This document shows positions 19,297 to 21,057 of a stretch of DNA of 21,057 nt, piece by piece. Position numbers and translations under genes: made by a program. Under the pieces are notes generated by a model that was not told where the DNA came from, did not search any database, and was given only the letters and a program-made list of their open reading frames with translations. The DNA comes from Chara braunii. Taxonomy: Eukaryota > Streptophyta > Charophyceae > Charales > Characeae. Every line of letters starts with the position of its first letter. Position 1 is the stretch's first letter. The stretch is from NCBI GenBank assembly GCA_003427395.1, contig BFEA01000052.1, positions 3,053,983-3,075,039 on the forward strand. The letters run 5' to 3'.

Positions 19297-19311
19297 GGCG
19301 AGTTTTATATC
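19297..19311. repeat. Right copy of 15-bp target-site duplication
   Basis: This is an exact copy of 12929-12943 and is followed directly by the integrase frame L-L-V-V-V-D. Together the two copies date the LINE insertion as later than the gypsy element. Confidence 0.9.
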
Positions 19312-19626
19312 CTCCTAGTGGTCGTTGATCATTTTTCGAAATGAATCGAGGCCTATCCTATAACAAGTCAAAATTCACTAGAGGTAGCGTGGTATATTAA
19401 TCGTTTTTTGTGCATGCATCTAAATGTCGAGAAGATTCACATGGATAACGGATATGAGTTCCAAGGGGAAGTGGAACGTCATTTAATACGGGTCGACGTT
19501 AAAATTTTCTGCTTGCCTGGTTATTGGTTGCAGGCCAATGGGCTGCTAAAAAATGCCAACCGTTTTATTAAGATAACACTTGGAAGGAACATTACCACAA
19601 GAGATACCCAGCCCTGGCCGGTGTAG
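19312..19626 (+). pseudogene. Ty3/gypsy integrase catalytic core, truncated and mutated
   Basis: One frame encodes the RNase H-fold core of a retroviral-type integrase, which joins element DNA to the chromosome. It contains V-V-V-D-H-F-S-K (first catalytic Asp at 19327-19329), a TGA at 19342-19344 where Trp is usual (so one G-to-A change), I-H-M-D-N-G (second Asp at 19444-19446), and Q-A-N-G-L-L-K-N-A-N-R, where the Lys codon 19549-19551 replaces the third catalytic residue Glu. The core should therefore be inactive even without the stop. The frame ends at 19624-19626 soon after the core, so the C-terminal domain is missing or unrecognisable. Confidence 0.85.
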
Positions 19627-20317
19627 GGCCCCACCCTGCTAGACTTTTGAGTCTGAGTCGACCCTTCCGTGGGTCCCAATTGGCTTAGCTCCGCCCATGT
19701 GCATACTACCCAGTGCGATGAGTGTTCCTCACGGAGTCACCCCCTCCCAGTGCTATGAGATGGATGGGGGTGGGCCAACGCGCGAGAGAGCTTTGACATT
19801 AGGGATGTAGCTCAACCCTCATGCTAGGTGGGTAGTCTCGCTAATCCACGACAAACGTCTATTCTCGATACTTTATTGTGTTTGCGGATAATTGTTCCTT
19901 CCAATACTCAAGCAGTTCGAGGGATTCTTTGAGAGTTCATCTTCCTTTATGTGTAGGCCAAGCATCCTCCTTAGGCCACACATTCGTTTCCTAGGTGCAT
20001 AGTCTAGCGGCATCAATGAGACAGGGAACCCGCCCCTCAGCTTAGGCCTACTGACTAAGTCACACGACCCTTGTTGCCTCACTAGGGCGCTCCCTTCGTT
20101 CTCGGCCTCTTGTCGATCTATGTGCTCACATCCTACTCACATGGCGCCAGTCATTCATTTGCATACCTTGTTCCGACGCTTCTCTCCTTCGTCTTTTCAG
20201 GGCCCCTCGTGTTGGTGTTGTGGCGGTGAGGTTGGGCGAGGGTCCAACGGCGTGGGAAGGCATACCTCATTTTTGTGGGGTTATGCCACGGAGAGTTCTG
20301 CACAACAGCAACATGGT
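19627..20317. other. Unassigned region after the integrase
   Basis: No coding homology is visible. By position this could contain the 3' end or LTR of the gypsy relic (it starts TGTAGGGCCCC), but I found no matching second copy, primer-binding site or clear LTR ends in the window, so I do not call an LTR. Confidence 0.3.
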
Positions 20318-20457
20318 GGGGAGACGTTGTCGGACTGCCGCTGCGGCATCAAAACCTTTCTAAGGGGAGGTGTTGCTGGACTGCAGTTGCGGCGTCAAGA
20401 TTTTCCTAAGGGAAGGTGCTGCCAGATTTGCCGCGCGGCGTCGGCGTCTTTTTATAA
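20318..20457. repeat. Degenerate 46-bp tandem repeat, three units
   Basis: Units start at 20318, 20364 and 20410 (46, 46 and about 48 bp). Each begins with GGG-A-G-G-like bases and has a GTTG(C/T)..GACTGC core, a TGCGGC(A/G)TC block and a T-rich end with CTAA or ATAA. Similarity is clear between units one and two and weaker for unit three. Confidence 0.7.
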
Positions 20458-21057
20458 TGTAAGTGTGGGAAGGCGCTACTCGATCAGTGGCACGACAACG
20501 GCGGTGTATCCGGTGGGACAATGCTGCCAATATTTTTTGTGGCAGCGTTAAGAAATTTTGTAGGGAGTTGTTGTCTGGTTGGCGGCACGTCGACGACTCT
20601 CATTCCGAGGGGCAGTGTGCCAAAATTTTGCGGCATGGTGAATCAGTCATTTTGAGATGTGATGAGCGGTGGTGTCGCACGGCAACCGTAGTACCGGTTT
20701 CAACGGCACGGCAAGCGGCAATCCCACCGCTGTTTTTTTTTAGGTGTGCAGCGGTTATGGTGGATCCCAGTGTGGCCTAGAGGTTGGGCTAGCGCTGGTG
20801 CACGGTTGGGATCGTGCGACAGTAGTGCGTAGACCGGCGGAGAGACGGTTAACGGGGGCCCAAATATTCGCCGTTTTTGCTGGCAATTGCGGTGCGAATT
20901 TCATTAAAAATTTTAAAAACAAACGATATGAGACCATAGTGCAAACATCAAAAAAGGAAACAGCCCAAAAAGAACGAAAAGAAAAATAAAAAAACACTAT
21001 GAAACCCTAACACAAAAACACTGTCCGAGTCAAAATGAAGCGTCCAACGAGTTCACA
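20458..21057. other. Unassigned right end of window
   Basis: The sequence is G/T-rich to about 20870 and then A-rich. Short frames on both strands have no domain and overlap each other. Nothing else could be supported. Confidence 0.35.

Noticed and set aside
19627-20110. 3' LTR of the gypsy element
   Set aside because: It begins with TG and has the right position, but no matching 5' copy, polypurine tract or clear end was found.
20755-20997. Short opposing frames at the right end
   Set aside because: They overlap on both strands in G/T- and A-rich DNA and have no domain.
21000-21012. Telomere-like AAACCCTAA
   Set aside because: A single copy only; telomeric arrays need many units.

Overview
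This is a draft nuclear sequence from a streptophyte (a land plant or, quite possibly, a charophyte alga such as Chara; the clade is inferred, not proven). The evidence is one plant-type receptor-like kinase, long GA/CT microsatellites, L1-type LINE and Ty3/gypsy relics, and an ambiguous base (N at 6296) inside a GA tract. Nothing looks bacterial: there are no operons, ribosome-binding-site-led genes or CRISPR array.

Layout. 1-435: a GA microsatellite, then a pyrimidine-rich putative promoter. 436-3294 (+): the only apparently intact gene, a single-exon membrane receptor kinase with an NHL/beta-propeller-like ectodomain, one transmembrane helix and a complete RLK/Pelle kinase. 3295-4356: no recognised gene; a 79-bp partial duplication and a G-quadruplex-prone tract. 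4357-5880 (-): 3' part of a LINE ORF2 (C-terminal region with a zf-RVT zinc knuckle), lightly decayed and carrying a 76-bp duplication. 5881-8210: GA/GT microsatellites, a palindrome and a perfect 62-bp tandem duplication, without recognisable genes.

8212-12943 and 19312-19626 (+) are one Ty3/gypsy pol relic in the order protease-like, reverse transcriptase, RNase H, integrase. It is broken by stops, frameshifts and two insertions. The first (about 9211-9947) is a 77-bp-unit repeat block with an inverted copy and a possible 8-bp target duplication. The second (12944-19296) splits the integrase exactly; it is bounded by a perfect 15-bp target-site duplication (12929-12943 and 19297-19311) and carries a poly-T (antisense poly-A) at its left edge, so it is a 5'-truncated minus-strand LINE insertion. 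The LINE reverse transcriptase and zf-RVT region occupy 16527-19296; the remaining 12960-16526 is unexplained repeat-rich DNA. 19627-21057 holds no recognisable gene, only degenerate 46-bp repeats.

The kinase stands alone beside transposon debris, so no pathway is implied by neighbours. The main curiosities are the layered insertion history and a recurring tendency to near-tandem duplications with a period of about 76-79 bp at at least six unrelated places.
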